64,000 nucleotides of DNA from JBPCNH01 sp051001455 (GTDB lineage Bacteria > Actinomycetota > CADDZG01 > WHSQ01), in NCBI GenBank assembly GCA_051001455.1, contig JBPCNH010000023.1:62001-126000 (forward strand), in the 5' to 3' direction. The notes beneath the pieces are model-generated. The model was not told the DNA's origin, did no database searches, and saw nothing but the letters and a program-made list of their open reading frames with translations. Shown here piece after piece: positions 33,585-42,265 of this stretch (its first letter is position 1; each line of letters begins with the position of its first letter). Both the position numbers and the translations under genes were made by a program.

Positions 33585-33611
33585 AGCCCAACTCCAAGGA
33601 AGGAAACAGAC

Positions 33612-34340
33612 ATGAAGAGCAAGACTCTCATCGCATTATCACTGGCAGCCCTTTTGGCTCTGTCGGTGGTCGGTCCCGCCGCTGCAGTAGCGAAGAAAAA
33701 GAAGAAGGCCCCGAAGGGCCCCGTCGTGATGGGCACCGACGACGCGGGTGACTGGGGCGAAAACAACGCGGCCGGCGAAGACATCTCCGCCCTCGGCAAC
33801 GAGCTCGGGATGGATCTGATCGAAGCCTCCATCGAGATGGCAGACAAGGAGACCGTCAACTTCGTGATCACGGTCGACAACCTGCCGGCAACGGGTGGGA
33901 TACCCGAGATCCCCCGCTACATCTGGAGCGTCGACGTCGACGGCGAGTACGCCGAACTAGACGGGAAATTCACGAACTACTCCCGCGGAGTCTGCGACCC
34001 CACCGCCGGAACATGTCCACCGCCGCGCGACCCGGGTCAGCAACCGTTCGCCGTTCGAGGTAACTGCACGACCGACGCGACCGCGAACCTCACGACGTGT
34101 CAAGAGCTCGGGATCGTCCAGGCCGCTTTCGACCCGGCCGAGGGAACCATCACCATCCCGGTGCCCCTCGAGGTGATCGGCGCCAAGAAGGGCTCCAAGA
34201 TCAAGAACGGCAGCTCAAGCTTCACCGCCGGAGCGGGCGGGGCGATCATCGCGATCCCCTCTGCCTTCCTGTCCCGCACGGACATGCCTCTCGACGCCAT
34301 GATCGACGGGGGCAAGACCTTCGTCGTGCCGAAGAAGTAA
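33612..34340 (+). CDS. Secreted protein of unknown family, tandem paralogue 2
   Basis: The 242-residue protein keeps the same plan: signal peptide, KKKKKAPKGPVVMGTD, LDGKFTNYSRGVCDP, CPPPRDPG, and TITIPVPLEVIGAKKG. The sequence is about half identical to paralogue 1 by eye, so the duplication is old, but the block around the first cysteines is nearly unchanged, which marks the functional core. AAGGAA precedes the ATG. Confidence 0.8.
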   Translation: MKSKTLIALSLAALLALSVVGPAAAVAKKKKKAPKGPVVMGTDDAGDWGENNAAGEDISALGNELGMDLIEASIEMADKETVNFVITVDNLPATGGIPEIPRYIWSVDVDGEYAELDGKFTNYSRGVCDPTAGTCPPPRDPGQQPFAVRGNCTTDATANLTTCQELGIVQAAFDPAEGTITIPVPLEVIGAKKGSKIKNGSSSFTAGAGGAIIAIPSAFLSRTDMPLDAMIDGGKTFVVPKK

Positions 34341-34362
34341 TCAAGCTGAGGAGAGCAACACC

Positions 34363-35076
34363 ATGAAAGCAAGAACTCTCGTAGCACTCGCACTCGCGTT
34401 GGTCCTCGCGGTATCCGTGATGGGACCGGCGACGGCCGGTAAGAAAAAGAAGAAGGGGCCTAAAGCCGGGCCGCTGGTCGTCGGCACAGATGAGGCCGGT
34501 GACTGGGGAGCGGACGGCGATCCCACGCTCAACCCGATCGGCGACGCGCTGGGGCAGGACCTCGTAGAGGCCGTGATAGCTCCAGGCGAGGAGAAAGACA
34601 CGATCGACTTCGTCATCAAAGTGAACTCGTTGCCTCCGACCGGTGGCGTGCCCGAAGTCTCTCGCTACGTATGGGACATGTTCGTAGACGGCGAATTCGT
34701 CGAGCTCGACGGCAAATTCACGAACTACAGCCGGGGGGCATGCGACCCCACCTCGGGCCAGTGTCCGCCGCCGCGTGACCCCGGTATGCAGCCCTTCTCG
34801 GTACGAGGTGACTGCGCGCCGAACGACGCGAACGTCACGATCTGCGTCGAGAAGGGCATCGTGCAAGGGGTGTTCGATAGCGCAGAAGCAACGATCACCA
34901 TCCCGGTGTCGTACGAGCTGCTCGGAGCCAAGCCCGGATCGAAGATCGAACCGGCGCCGAACATCTTCGGTGGCTCCGTCAGCGCCAATCCCTCCGCCTT
35001 CTTCTCGGTCAGTCTCGCTCCGCTCGACGCGATGACGCTGACCGAGACCTACGTCATACCGAAGAAGAAGAAATAG
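34363..35076 (+). CDS. Secreted protein of unknown family, tandem paralogue 3
   Basis: The 237-residue protein again has a signal peptide, KKKKKGPKAGPLVVGTDEAGDWG, LDGKFTNYSRGACDP, CPPPRDPG and VRGDC. It ends KKKK, like the first two end KK. The cysteine-rich core is kept. A hairpin with a T run follows, so the operon ends here, before the LVIVD gene. Confidence 0.8.
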   Translation: MKARTLVALALALVLAVSVMGPATAGKKKKKGPKAGPLVVGTDEAGDWGADGDPTLNPIGDALGQDLVEAVIAPGEEKDTIDFVIKVNSLPPTGGVPEVSRYVWDMFVDGEFVELDGKFTNYSRGACDPTSGQCPPPRDPGMQPFSVRGDCAPNDANVTICVEKGIVQGVFDSAEATITIPVSYELLGAKPGSKIEPAPNIFGGSVSANPSAFFSVSLAPLDAMTLTETYVIPKKKK

Positions 35077-35081
35077 GCCCA

Positions 35082-35118
35082 GAGCCTCCTTAAGGCTCGG
35101 CCCTCAGGGGTTCTGTTT
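35082..35118 (+). terminator. Hairpin with T run after the paralogue operon
   Basis: GAGCCT and AGGCTC pair across five bases, and a run TGTTTTT follows 20 bases later. It could also act as an attenuator for the next gene. Confidence 0.5.
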
Positions 35119-35213
35119 TTCCCGAAGCGACAGGAACGGAGCCTTTGGGGGCGAATACCAGACACATAAGACCAAGAGAAGCGTTTCCGATGCAGCAAGA
35201 AAGGGAGTCAACG

Positions 35214-36431
35214 ATGAAGATTTTCAGAAGGTCAGTTGCGGCCACCGCGGTGGCCGGCCTTCTTCTGACGGGGGGGCTCCTCGCTCCGGCACCCGCCGCC
35301 CCTCTGAAGGGTGAAGGCAAGAACCTCAAGATCATCGCGAACATCGACTACCGCGGCGGTACCGACATGGAGTTCGTCACCATCAAGGGCCGCGACTACG
35401 CGATCGCCGCCAACGGCGTTGCGCCGGCAGACGAGAAGCGCGCCGGGCTACACGTGATCGACATCACCAACCCCGAGAAGCCCAAAGAGGTCGGTTTCGC
35501 CGGCTGTCGCATGAACCAGGGTGACATCCAGATCTCGCACGACAAGAAGTACGCCTACATGGCGGCAGACAGTGCACCCGGTCCCGAGGGTTGCCTCTCC
35601 GTAGGCAAGCGCGGTTTCCAGGTCTTCGACATCCGCAACCCCAAGAAGCCGAAGCCCGTTGGTGTAGCAGACACGGGCAACGTCGGATCGCACAACATGA
35701 CCGCGCATCCCACCAAGCCCTACGTTTACAACTCGAGTTCTTCACTAGCCGGCGTCGGCAGCATCCAGATCTGGAACGTGAAGAACCCCAAGAAGCCGGA
35801 GATGGTCAAGACCTTCCCGAGCCTTCCTCACGCACCGCACGACATCTCGTTCAACTCCGACGGTACGAAGATCGTGACCGCGGCGATCAGCCACATCGAC
35901 ATCTTCGACACCACCGACGTCGAGAGCCCGAGCCTCATGATCTCCACCCAGTGCCCCGGGTGCTCGATCACCCACGACGCCAAGTTCACGCCTGACGACA
36001 GCGGCCTGATCGTCGGCGACGAGGGCGGCGGCGGCGGCACCTACCCCTGCCCCGGTGGTGCGCTGTACTTCTACCAACTCCAAGGTGGGTTCGTTCCGGT
36101 ACTGACCGGGATCTACGAGCCGGACCGGGTCGTATTCCCCCGTGAGGGACAGCAGGCGGCCGGTGCTTGCACCAGCCACGTGTTCGACATCTCGGATGAC
36201 GGCAAAGAGGTTGCGATCTCCTGGTACTCCGCAGGGACCCGCCACCTGAACGTCGAGGCCATGACCGGACTCGCCTTCGGTGAGAACGCCGCCGGGGGAG
36301 TTGAAGAGCTCGGCTGGTTCCAGCCGGACGGTGGATCGAGCTGGTCTTCCAAGTTCTACAAAGGCACCAAGTACATCTACTCCAACGACATCCAGCGAGG
36401 CTTCGACGTCTTCAAGGTAGTCACGGACTAG
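35214..36431 (+). CDS. Secreted LVIVD-repeat beta-propeller protein
   Basis: The 405-residue protein has a signal peptide (to about residue 25) and repeated blades with LHVIDITNPEKPKEVG, FQVFDIRNPKKPKPVG, IQIWNVKNPKKPEMV and IDIFDTTDVESP, the LVIVD pattern. These surface propellers are common in Actinobacteria; their role is unknown. Four to six cysteines lie in loops. The start at 35214 has AAGGGAG upstream; the earlier ATG has none. A nine-pair hairpin terminator follows the stop. Confidence 0.85.
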   Translation: MKIFRRSVAATAVAGLLLTGGLLAPAPAAPLKGEGKNLKIIANIDYRGGTDMEFVTIKGRDYAIAANGVAPADEKRAGLHVIDITNPEKPKEVGFAGCRMNQGDIQISHDKKYAYMAADSAPGPEGCLSVGKRGFQVFDIRNPKKPKPVGVADTGNVGSHNMTAHPTKPYVYNSSSSLAGVGSIQIWNVKNPKKPEMVKTFPSLPHAPHDISFNSDGTKIVTAAISHIDIFDTTDVESPSLMISTQCPGCSITHDAKFTPDDSGLIVGDEGGGGGTYPCPGGALYFYQLQGGFVPVLTGIYEPDRVVFPREGQQAAGACTSHVFDISDDGKEVAISWYSAGTRHLNVEAMTGLAFGENAAGGVEELGWFQPDGGSSWSSKFYKGTKYIYSNDIQRGFDVFKVVTD

Positions 36432-36463
36432 GCGACAACCAAGCAGTAACTAGGCGGGACTAC

Positions 36464-36495
36464 AAGCCCCGGGCCACCCCTTCGGTCCGGGGCTT
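36464..36495 (+). terminator. Hairpin terminator after the LVIVD gene
   Basis: AAGCCCCGG and CCGGGGCTT form nine pairs, with TTT at the 3' end. Confidence 0.7.
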
Positions 36496-36521
36496 TCGCC
36501 TGCCCGGGAACCCCCTCTGTC

Positions 36522-36571
36522 GTTTTTGATCGATAGAGACCACGTATTTGGTGGCCGCAATCGATTAAAAC
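36522..36571. repeat. Dispersed palindromic repeat, copy 4
   Basis: This 50-bp copy starts GTTTTTGATCGAT and ends ATCGATTAAAAC around CCAC/GTGG. It lies between the LVIVD terminator and the glycosyltransferase gene, 30 bases before its start. Confidence 0.85.
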
Positions 36572-36601
36572 GCGTTGGGGGTGGTTAGTAGGGTGCGTGG
36601 C

Positions 36602-37840
36602 ATGGTCGGCGCGGTTTTGGTTTCCTCCTCGTTCCTACCGGGGCGGGGAGGGATCGAGAGCTACCTCGGCGAGCTGTGCGACGAGCTAGCGCCGCGCCTC
36701 GCGGTCGTCGCCGCGGCGGAGCGAGATGGGCGGGCGCTGCCCCACGACCTCCCGTATCCCGTATATCCGTTCGACGGCCGTCTGCTGTGGCCGGGGCGCG
36801 CCGCCCTGCAAGCGGTCGTCGCCGCGGCGCGCGCCGAAGGGACCGACAAGGTCGTCTTCGGCACCCCGTGGCCGCTCGTCCTGATGGGTCCTCGCCTGCG
36901 CAGCCACGGCCTGAGGTACTCGGTGATCGTGCACGGAGCAGAGATGCTCGTGCCCTCGGCGATCCCGGTAGTGCGCCGAGGGCTCGCTGCCGCTCTCGCC
37001 GGCGCCGACCTGCTGCTGCCGGTGAGCCTGTACACCGCCGACATGCTGAATGCCTTCCTCGCCCGGCGCGCCGGAAAGGTCCCGCCGATGGAGCTGTTGC
37101 GCGCCCGGGTCGACCTGCAGCGCTTCTCGCCGGAGGTCGATGATGCGCCGGCGCGCCGGGCCTACGGCATCGGACCGAGCGAGCGCGTCGTGCTCTGCTT
37201 CGGCCGCCTCGTCCCGCGCAAGGGCGTCGACCGGCTGATCGACGCGCTCCCCGCCATCGTCCGGCGCGCCGGGAGCACCACGGTGGTGATCGCAGGAACG
37301 GGACCGGAAGAGAAGAAGCTGCGGCGCGGCGCGGCGCGCACCGAGGGGGTCGCCGTGAGCTCGGGGCCCGACACCGGCTCCGGCCCAGAGACGGGAGTGG
37401 CACTCCCGCAAGAACCGGGCGCAGCGGAAGGCCGCTCCCGGACCGCTCCCCCGGGCGGCGGGCGCGTCGTCTTCACCGGACGGGTGCCCGAGGACCTGAC
37501 GCCGGCGGTCTATGCGATGGCCGACGTGTTCGCCTTGCCCGTGGTCGACCGCTGGTTCGGGCTCGAGATCGAGGGCCTTGGGGTCGTGCTCCTCGAAGCC
37601 GCCGCCACCGGGGTGCCGTGCGTCACCGGACGCTCTGGAGGGACCCCGGAGGCCGTGATCGACGGGGTCACCGGTTACGTCGTCGACGCCGGGGAACCCA
37701 GCGCCCTCGCGGGACGGATCGCCCACCTGCTCGAGCATCCAGAGCAAGCCCGCTCCATGGGCCTAGCGGGCCGCACGCACGTACAGGAGAACTTCTCCGA
37801 GCGCGCCGTTCCGGCGGCCCTGGTGGAGTGGCTGAGCTGA
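36602..37840 (+). CDS. GT4 family glycosyltransferase (PimB/PimA-like)
   Basis: The product is about 412 residues. It has the GT4 N-terminal glycine-rich loop (FLPGRGGIESYL), the donor region with RLVPRKGVDRLI, and the late EGLGVVLLEAAATGVPCVTGRSGG motif for nucleotide-sugar binding. A 40-residue low-complexity insert (G, P, E and A) sits at about 255-300, absent from most family members. It may act in envelope glycolipid synthesis. Start is uncertain; ATG at 36602 matches the family N-terminus. The end includes four copies of GCTGA (37831-37850), the last codons and stop lie in this run. Confidence 0.88.
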   Translation: MVGAVLVSSSFLPGRGGIESYLGELCDELAPRLAVVAAAERDGRALPHDLPYPVYPFDGRLLWPGRAALQAVVAAARAEGTDKVVFGTPWPLVLMGPRLRSHGLRYSVIVHGAEMLVPSAIPVVRRGLAAALAGADLLLPVSLYTADMLNAFLARRAGKVPPMELLRARVDLQRFSPEVDDAPARRAYGIGPSERVVLCFGRLVPRKGVDRLIDALPAIVRRAGSTTVVIAGTGPEEKKLRRGAARTEGVAVSSGPDTGSGPETGVALPQEPGAAEGRSRTAPPGGGRVVFTGRVPEDLTPAVYAMADVFALPVVDRWFGLEIEGLGVVLLEAAATGVPCVTGRSGGTPEAVIDGVTGYVVDAGEPSALAGRIAHLLEHPEQARSMGLAGRTHVQENFSERAVPAALVEWLS

Positions 37841-37940
37841 GCTGAGCTGAGCGGGACGCGGCGCGCCGGGTGACCGGGTGAGGTTGTTGGGTAAGGGGAC
37901 TACCATCGAACTCAACGACGTCTAATGACGGAGGTAAGGG

Positions 37941-38258
37941 ATGAAGATCTCCATCGCATCTCCAGGTCACGACCTGAGCGCCGAGGAAACCGCTTCCATC
38001 GAGCGGGATCTCGAGAAGATCGCCCGGCGGCTGGAGAAGATAGGCGATGACGCGATCGCGAACGTCCGGATCAACAACGGACAAGCCACCAAGATATTCA
38101 CCGTCGTCCTCGAGGTGTCGTACCGGCGCAATCACGTAACGGCCAAAGCCGAGGACTCGGACATGGGAACCGCACTGCGCCACGCTCGCGAAGAGGCACT
38201 GCGCCAGATCAACGACCGCGGGCGCGGCGGACACAGTTCTTACGCGAAGCACGCTTAG
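37941..38258 (+). CDS. Short ribosome hibernation factor (HPF/RaiA-like)
   Basis: This 105-residue protein matches the S30AE fold: MKISIASPGHDLS, ERDLEKIARRLEKIG, and VVLEVSYRRNHVTAKAEDSDMGTAL, then DREEALRQI-like helix. It lacks the long C-terminal dimerisation domain of actinobacterial long HPF. It would silence ribosomes in stationary phase. GGAGGTAAGGG stands just before the ATG, a very strong ribosome site. TetR follows six bases after its stop. Confidence 0.82.
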   Translation: MKISIASPGHDLSAEETASIERDLEKIARRLEKIGDDAIANVRINNGQATKIFTVVLEVSYRRNHVTAKAEDSDMGTALRHAREEALRQINDRGRGGHSSYAKHA

Positions 38259-38263
38259 CCAAC

Positions 38264-38944
38264 GTGACCTCTAAGGAACACGACGGGTTCCCACCGCTCG
38301 AAAGCGTGCCGCAAGACGGCAGGCAGGCCGCCAAGCAAAACGCGAAGCGAGATCGCCGCGAAGACATCATGCAGGCGACGCTCCATCTATTCGCGGAGCG
38401 CGGATTCCACGGGACGTCGATGCGCGACATCGCTCGCGCAGCAGACATCACCGAAGGGCTCATCTACCACTACTTCGCGTCAAAGCGAGATCTCTTCCGG
38501 GCGATCATCGAAGAGCACTCGTTCCTGCCGTTGTTGCGAACGTTGCCGGAGCTCGCCGCGCAGCTCGACCTACGTGGGTTGCTGCTGGTCCTGGCGCGCG
38601 GTTTCTACGATGTGTTGCGCAACAACACCGACCTCGTGCGCATCCTGTTGCAAGAGGTGCAGGTCTTCCCCGAAGAGAAAGAGGCCTTCTTCACCGATGC
38701 CGTGAACGAATCGATCACCGCACTGGGGAGCATCCTCGACGACCGCATGAACGAGAAGGTTCGCTCGCAGCTCGATCCGCAGGTTTCGGCGCGCATCTTC
38801 TTCAACTCGTTGCTGGCGCTGTTCGTCGAGCAGGAGATACTCGGCGGCAAGCAGGTGCTCCCTGCCGACGAGAACACCTACATCGAGCAGCTCGTAGACA
38901 TGTTCGTCAAGCGTCTGGGCGCCGGGCGACCCCGCGCCGTCTGA
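38264..38944 (+). CDS. TetR family transcriptional regulator
   Basis: The 226-residue protein has the TetR DNA-binding domain (REDIMQATLHLFAERGFHGTSMRDIARAADITEGLIYHYFASKRDLFRA when read in parts) after a 30-residue polar N-terminus, and a helical ligand domain with many phenylalanines. It starts with GTG and is close to the HPF gene. The target is unknown; it may be divergent or distant. Confidence 0.9.
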   Translation: MTSKEHDGFPPLESVPQDGRQAAKQNAKRDRREDIMQATLHLFAERGFHGTSMRDIARAADITEGLIYHYFASKRDLFRAIIEEHSFLPLLRTLPELAAQLDLRGLLLVLARGFYDVLRNNTDLVRILLQEVQVFPEEKEAFFTDAVNESITALGSILDDRMNEKVRSQLDPQVSARIFFNSLLALFVEQEILGGKQVLPADENTYIEQLVDMFVKRLGAGRPRAV

Positions 38945-38958
38945 TCCTTTTCTGCTTT

Positions 38959-38976
38959 GCGGCTCTCCGGAGCCGC
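38959..38976. terminator. Bidirectional hairpin between convergent genes
   Basis: GCGGCTC and GAGCCGC form seven pairs around four bases, between the TetR stop and the stop of the opposite gene. Confidence 0.5.
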
Positions 38977-38988
38977 TGCTCGGAAGCG

Positions 38989-39621
38989 CTACTCGCCCGG
39001 CAGCGGGACCGCCAGCAGCTCGTCGATCCGGTCGATGATCGGGGCTCGGTTCTCGTTGGCGACCTCGTAATCACGGATCTCTCGGAGCTGCGGTTTGGTG
39101 AGGCCGTTCAGAGCGTCGAGGATCGCCGGCATCTTGAGATGGGTGTAGGTCGGCAGCGGCAACGAGACCAGCTCCGCGCCTCTCGTGACAGCCGACTGCC
39201 CTGTGGACCGCTTGGCCGGAGACTTCTTGGCCGGAGTCTTTTTCGCCGCGGTCTTCTTCGCGGGAGTTCCGCTGGTGCTCCGTGGCTTGGCAGGGGAAGG
39301 AGCGGCAGTGGTGTCCACGGATGAGCCCGATGTCTCTCGGTCCGGCCCGGTCGTGGCGCCGAAGGGCGGATGACCGTCGTCCCGATCCTCGCTGCGTGAA
39401 GAGCCGTGCCCGTCCTCGCGGCCGCCCAGTCCCGGGATCCAGCCGAGCACCGGCCTGGCGAGCGGCTCGACCAACTTCATGGCCCCGCCGACGAGACGCC
39501 CCGGAGACGTGTCGCCCGCAGCCTCGGCGGTGGAGCGCACCTTCTCGTAGAGAGGGATGGCCACCCCGATCGCCATCAACCCGGCTCCGAGAACCTTTCT
39601 CTTCATCTCGTCCATGTCCAT
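38989..39621 (-). CDS. Protein with histone H1-like lysine/alanine linker
   Basis: The 210-residue protein has an N-terminal helix (about 8-30), a polar linker, then a run of KKTAAKKTPAKKSPAKR (about 123-140) like the tails of actinobacterial nucleoid proteins, and a C-terminal helical domain (YTHLKMPAILDALNGLTK, REIRDYEVANENRAPI). The C-terminal domain resembles that of mycobacterial lipid-droplet-associated proteins. GGAGGAGAC precedes the ATG at 39621. It could bind DNA or lipid surfaces; neither is shown. Confidence 0.65.
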   Translation of the reverse strand: MDMDEMKRKVLGAGLMAIGVAIPLYEKVRSTAEAAGDTSPGRLVGGAMKLVEPLARPVLGWIPGLGGREDGHGSSRSEDRDDGHPPFGATTGPDRETSGSSVDTTAAPSPAKPRSTSGTPAKKTAAKKTPAKKSPAKRSTGQSAVTRGAELVSLPLPTYTHLKMPAILDALNGLTKPQLREIRDYEVANENRAPIIDRIDELLAVPLPGE

Positions 39622-39742
39622 GTCTCCTCCAGATCGCTCCAAGTGTCTCCCGGTCTTACCGCGCTCGGTACCGCGCCTAAACAGCGGGGCAGGAGCCGGC
39701 AACGCACTTCTGGCTGGAACGGTTCCTCCACCGCCGTCCCGA

Positions 39743-40699
39743 TCAGTCGAGCTGGGCCAGAACCCCGCCCACCAAGCCGATCAGAGCATCCTTCTCGGGA
39801 CCGTCGGCGAACCGCTCCAACGAAGCTTCGGCGCGCCGGGCTGCATCGCGCGCCGCGGACATCGCGTCGTCGAACGCACCGGAGGATTCGAGGGCAGGCA
39901 ATAGCTCGCCGAGCTCACGGTCGCCCGACACCAGCAGGTCGGCGAAGGCATCGTCCCGCTGCGCCGCGAGCAACGGCGCCATCGTGAAGACACCTTCCTT
40001 GAGATCGGTGCCGAGCTCCTTACCGGTGACGGCCGGGTCACCGACGAGGTCCAACAGGTCGTCGACCATCTGGAAGGCGCGCCCTAAGTGCTCGCCGTAT
40101 GCGAGCAACGCGTCGCGCTCGGGAGCATCGAGGGCCGATGTCGACGCACCCAATTCGCAAGCCGCGCGGAACAACGCGCCGGTCTTGAGGCTGATCGTCT
40201 CCAGATAATCCTCGACGGCGCGCCGGGGATCGTGCAGCGCCGCGGTCTCGATGATCTGACCCTCACACACGTCGGCGATCGCCTGCGCCAGGATGCCGGG
40301 GACCTCGCCACCCGCGGCCGCACCCAGGGCAGAACCGCACGCGAAGAGATAGTCGCCGGCGAGCACCGCTATCTCCGTGCCCCACTTCGTGTGTGCGGTC
40401 GGCACGCCGCGCCGCACGTCCGTCTCGTCCATGACGTCGTCGTGATACAGCGTGGCGAGATGGACCAGCTCTACGGCCGCGGCCGCGAGGTCCGTCGATG
40501 CGCTCGGCGCGCCGAAGCGCGACGTGAGCAGCACCAACGCGGGACGGAGTCGTTTCCCTCCGGCCTTAATCAGATGCGTCGCAGGTTCCGCGACCAACGG
40601 ATGAGCCGACGCGCCCGCGCGCGTCAACAAGATGTCCTCGATGCGCGCCATGTCGCCGGTCAACCACTCGGGGACCACCGTCGAAGGTGCAGCCTTCAC
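39743..40699 (-). CDS. Long-chain polyprenyl diphosphate synthase
   Basis: The 318-residue enzyme has GGKRLRP at 47-53, the first aspartate-rich motif DDVMD at 87-91, and the second DDLLD at 213-217, with the KTGALF motif at 172-177. It extends isoprenyl chains for menaquinone or cell-wall lipids. Both large insertions of the family (after residue 130) are short. GTG start with GGAG upstream. It may act in the quinone pathway; no other quinone genes are here. Confidence 0.93.
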   Translation of the reverse strand: MKAAPSTVVPEWLTGDMARIEDILLTRAGASAHPLVAEPATHLIKAGGKRLRPALVLLTSRFGAPSASTDLAAAAVELVHLATLYHDDVMDETDVRRGVPTAHTKWGTEIAVLAGDYLFACGSALGAAAGGEVPGILAQAIADVCEGQIIETAALHDPRRAVEDYLETISLKTGALFRAACELGASTSALDAPERDALLAYGEHLGRAFQMVDDLLDLVGDPAVTGKELGTDLKEGVFTMAPLLAAQRDDAFADLLVSGDRELGELLPALESSGAFDDAMSAARDAARRAEASLERFADGPEKDALIGLVGGVLAQLD

Positions 40700-40754
40700 G
40701 AGCGAACTCCGCGCGGCCCGAACGAGAGAAAGGCGGTGGCTGAAGCCACCATCG

Positions 40755-41198
40755 TCACTCCCCGAGGACCTGGATGCAGTAGCGGCGGAGACGGGACGAA
40801 CAAAGCTCGATGAAATAGACGCGTTGCTCGGCGCCCAGCGCCAGCGACCCGCCGACCACGGGGATCACTTCGCTCGTTCGGCCCGCGAACACGTTGACCA
40901 GGTGAGCGGGAGCATTCTCGGGCTCGTCCTCCACGAGGTTCTCGGTGCGGATCTCGAAGTCGTCGTGCTCGTAATAGCCGTCGGCAGGCTCGAGCAGCCT
41001 CATGGCCTTCTCGAGCGCCCCCACCATCGAACGGTCCCCGTTGGCGACGAGCACGCAACAGGTGGTGTGCGGGGAGAAGACCAGTGCGCTGCCGTGGCTG
41101 ATCCCCGAGGCGGCCACCATCTCGCCGACCTCTTCGGTCACGTCGAGCGCGTCGAGCCGGCCTCCGGTCTTGGTCTCGTATTCCTCGTAAGTAATCAT
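40755..41198 (-). CDS. YjbQ/UPF0047 family protein (secondary thiamine-phosphate synthase-like)
   Basis: The 147-residue protein contains the family signature: SALVFSPHTTCCVLVAN, then DGYYEHDDFEIRTENLVEDEPENAPAHL and GTLALG-like SLALGAEQRVYFIELC. Members can weakly replace thiamine-phosphate synthase in E. coli, but their main role is unclear. The ATG has CGGAG upstream. Confidence 0.9.
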   Translation of the reverse strand: MITYEEYETKTGGRLDALDVTEEVGEMVAASGISHGSALVFSPHTTCCVLVANGDRSMVGALEKAMRLLEPADGYYEHDDFEIRTENLVEDEPENAPAHLVNVFAGRTSEVIPVVGGSLALGAEQRVYFIELCSSRLRRYCIQVLGE

Positions 41199-41340
41199 CT
41201 CCGGGCCATTGTCCCGTAACTGGAGCGTTGTGCGATTGGACGAGCGTTAGGCCCATCTGAACGGCCGTTCAAGGCGCCGGGCCGAGAGCGCGAACTTTTT
41301 TGGGCCACACGTCGTAACGCGAACGGGAACGGCAAGGTTC

Positions 41341-41538
41341 GAGTCGCTCGAGGAGCTCGTTGTGATGCTCTGCTGGCGATCGACCTTCGAATTCACCGGA
41401 CCGCCGCCGCACGACTACATTCAGCGATACTTGACGAACATCCGTCATTCCGAATTATTCGCGCAGCTGGAGCGAGAGGCGCGAGAGACAGATCGAGGTC
41501 TGTGGTCATCGGATTCGTGTAGTGGGAGGCCGTCCTGA
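41341..41538 (+). pseudogene. C-terminal fragment of a staphylococcal nuclease-like (SNase) gene
   Basis: Reading in frame gives PPPHDYIQRYLTNIRHS, then ELFAQLEREARETDRGLWSS, which resembles the last helix of SNase-fold nucleases (REAR..RGLW). The N-terminal catalytic part is missing. A second, more decayed copy of the same segment lies on the other side of the toxin-antitoxin pair. Just before it, at 41284-41304, is a 20-base piece that also occurs beside repeat copy 5 (49162). Confidence 0.5.
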
Positions 41539-41662
41539 ACAACGCCTACTTCGTCCGAGGATCGCCCGCGGACTTCGATGGATGCGGAGGCCGGGGAATA
41601 TCGGATGGGATCCGATCAGGAATCTCACCGACGTAGCGATAAACGCGATGGCATGATCGTGC

Positions 41663-41674
41663 TATATTCGTGCC
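41663..41674 (+). promoter_or_regulatory. Extended -10 leaderless promoter of the antitoxin gene
   Basis: TGCTATATT (extended -10) ends exactly six bases before the ATG. No ribosome site is present, so the antitoxin mRNA should begin at its start codon. Confidence 0.6.
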
Positions 41675-41911
41675 ATGGGTAGGGCACGGATCAGCACTAC
41701 TGTTGACGAGCGCCTGTTGAAGATGGCCCGCCGGATTCGACGAGGCGCATCCGACTCCGTCCTCGTCGAAGAGGCTCTTGCCGCGCTGGTGGCTCGCAAC
41801 CGCAGCGCCGAGATCGACGCCGCGTACGCGGTCTATGACGGCAAACCCCTCTCGATCGAAGATGAGTGGGGCGATCTGGCTGCGTTCCGTGAAGCGGCCG
41901 CACGGTCCTAA
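41675..41911 (+). CDS. MazE/ribbon-helix-helix type antitoxin
   Basis: The 78-residue protein has an N-terminal RHH-like segment (ARISTTVDERLLKMARRIRRG) for DNA binding and an acidic, flexible C-terminal part (YDGKPLSIEDEWGDLAAF) that would bind the toxin. Its stop overlaps the toxin ATG by one base (TAATG), the classical coupling. The pair should autoregulate. It lies between two nuclease remnants. Confidence 0.8.
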   Translation: MGRARISTTVDERLLKMARRIRRGASDSVLVEEALAALVARNRSAEIDAAYAVYDGKPLSIEDEWGDLAAFREAAARS

Positions 41912-42237
41912 TGGCGAGCCCTGCTCGTGGAGAGGTGTGGTGGTGCGAGCTTCCCGGGGCAGGTCGGCGTCCGGTGGTCCTTCTGTCGAGAGACGTCGCG
42001 ATCCCACGGCTCGGCCGCGCGCTGATCGGACCCTGCACGACGACCATACGCGGCCTCCCTAGTGAGGTGCTGCTCGAACCGGGCGAAGACCCCGTCCCGC
42101 TTCCGTCGGCCGTGAACCTCGATTCCGTCGAAAGCGTATCGGTGGGGACTTTGGTGGAGCGCTTGGGGCGACTAAGTGATTCCCGCATGCACGAGGTTTG
42201 CCGCGCTCTCGCGGTCGCCGTCGCGTGCGAAGCCTGA
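41911..42237 (+). CDS. mazF: MazF/PemK type mRNA-interferase toxin
   Basis: The 108-residue protein starts ARGEVWWCELPGAGRRPVVLLSRD, the typical MazF N-terminus with the catalytic-loop residues, then TTIRGLPSEVLLEPGEDPVPLPSAVNLDSV, which contains the usual N-L-D segment. MazF toxins cut mRNA (some cut tRNA). Length and motifs are intact, so the toxin is probably active. Confidence 0.85.
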   Translation: MASPARGEVWWCELPGAGRRPVVLLSRDVAIPRLGRALIGPCTTTIRGLPSEVLLEPGEDPVPLPSAVNLDSVESVSVGTLVERLGRLSDSRMHEVCRALAVAVACEA

Positions 42238-42265
42238 GCTCGTCCCGCGGCACAGCACGAGGCAC

